5,369 nt of DNA, from positions 1-5,369 of the forward strand of contig JAOTZA010000226.1 of NCBI GenBank assembly GCA_029861655.1, in the 5' to 3' direction. Source of the stretch: Acidobacteriota bacterium (GTDB taxonomy: Bacteria > Acidobacteriota > Thermoanaerobaculia > Multivoradales > JAHEKO01). Positions 5,146 to 5,369 of the stretch are shown here, one piece after another. The first letter of the stretch is position 1, and each line of letters starts with the position of its first letter. The translations under genes were made by a program, and so were the position numbers. Below the pieces are notes generated by a model. That model ran no database searches, was not told the DNA's origin, and was given only the letters and a program-made list of their open reading frames with translations.

Positions 5146-5369
5146 CCGCAGTCCGGAGCGGCCGCCAGGATTGCCTGGAGCAGGTCCCTGTCCTCGGGCA
5201 GGATCCCCGAGGCCGGCAACCTGGGGGTCAACGTCCACCAGTCGCAGTTCTCTTCAAAGACGCTTTGGAAGATCGGCAGCGACTCCTCGAGCCGCCCGGC
5301 TCCAACCATCGTAATGGCCTGCCAGTAGCGGATCTCCGTATTCTGCGGCTCCATCTCGGCGGCGGTTCC
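5142..5369 (-). CDS. DUF1028 family protein, C-terminal part (5' end off the window)
   Basis: The last 75 codons of a minus-strand gene that stays open to the right edge. The methionine at 5354 is probably internal, since coding sequence continues upstream of it (GTAAE) and the family is normally around 300 residues. The visible piece has the form IRYWQAITMVGAGRLEESLP, then an aromatic pair (DWW), then TPRLPASGILPED and a short helix to the stop. This matches the helical, TPR-like tail that follows the DUF1028 domain in many members (typically RFW-A-LA-AGR-EEALP and RLP-GLLP). DUF1028 is placed in the Ntn-hydrolase superfamily (COG3342), but its substrate is unknown and the catalytic domain is outside the window. 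A plain TPR-repeat protein is the alternative. Confidence 0.68.
   Translation of the reverse strand, partial: GTAAEMEPQNTEIRYWQAITMVGAGRLEESLPIFQSVFEENCDWWTLTPRLPASGILPEDRDLLQAILAAAPDCG

Overview
The window is GC-rich bacterial DNA with a strong preference for G or C at third codon positions. Exported enzymes with Sec-type signal peptides, an OsmC peroxidase and a DUF1028 protein suggest a free-living, probably Gram-negative environmental bacterium. No marker fixes the phylum; Acidobacteriota or a deltaproteobacterial-type lineage is only a guess. There is no rRNA, tRNA, CRISPR array or intact transposase, and it reads mainly as ordinary chromosomal housekeeping and accessory sequence.

Left part (1-1642, minus): a large superfamily 2 helicase of the YprA/MrfA type, open across the whole segment and running off the left edge. 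It lacks only its C-terminus. A 46-base gap separates it from a divergent small four-helix membrane protein (1689-2090, plus). Neither gene has a clear Shine-Dalgarno sequence. Each has a TANNNT -10-like hexamer exactly six bases before its ATG, which suggests a compact divergent promoter making leaderless mRNAs.

Middle part: 2091-2476 has no intact gene. It holds short G-rich repeats and what looks like the decayed C-terminal end of an alpha/beta-hydrolase-like esterase. Then come an exported isoaspartyl peptidase/L-asparaginase (2477-3499) and, 67 bases on, an OsmC-family peroxidase (3567-3998) with a very good ribosome binding site. These two may be co-transcribed. A long GC-rich inverted repeat (4027-4090) follows osmC.

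Right part: an exported S1/P1-type zinc nuclease (4206-5129) with all nine expected metal ligands. It converges on the C-terminal end of a DUF1028 protein (5142-5369, minus, 5' end off the window). The two stop codons lie in opposite arms of one perfect palindrome (5126-5145), probably a shared terminator.

Functionally the genes are a loose set: DNA repair helicase, salvage or repair of isoaspartyl peptides, hydroperoxide detoxification, and extracytoplasmic nucleic-acid degradation. I see no convincing new multi-gene system. The most distinctive features are regulatory and structural: the mirrored leaderless-type starts, the long inverted repeat after osmC and the stop-codon palindrome.
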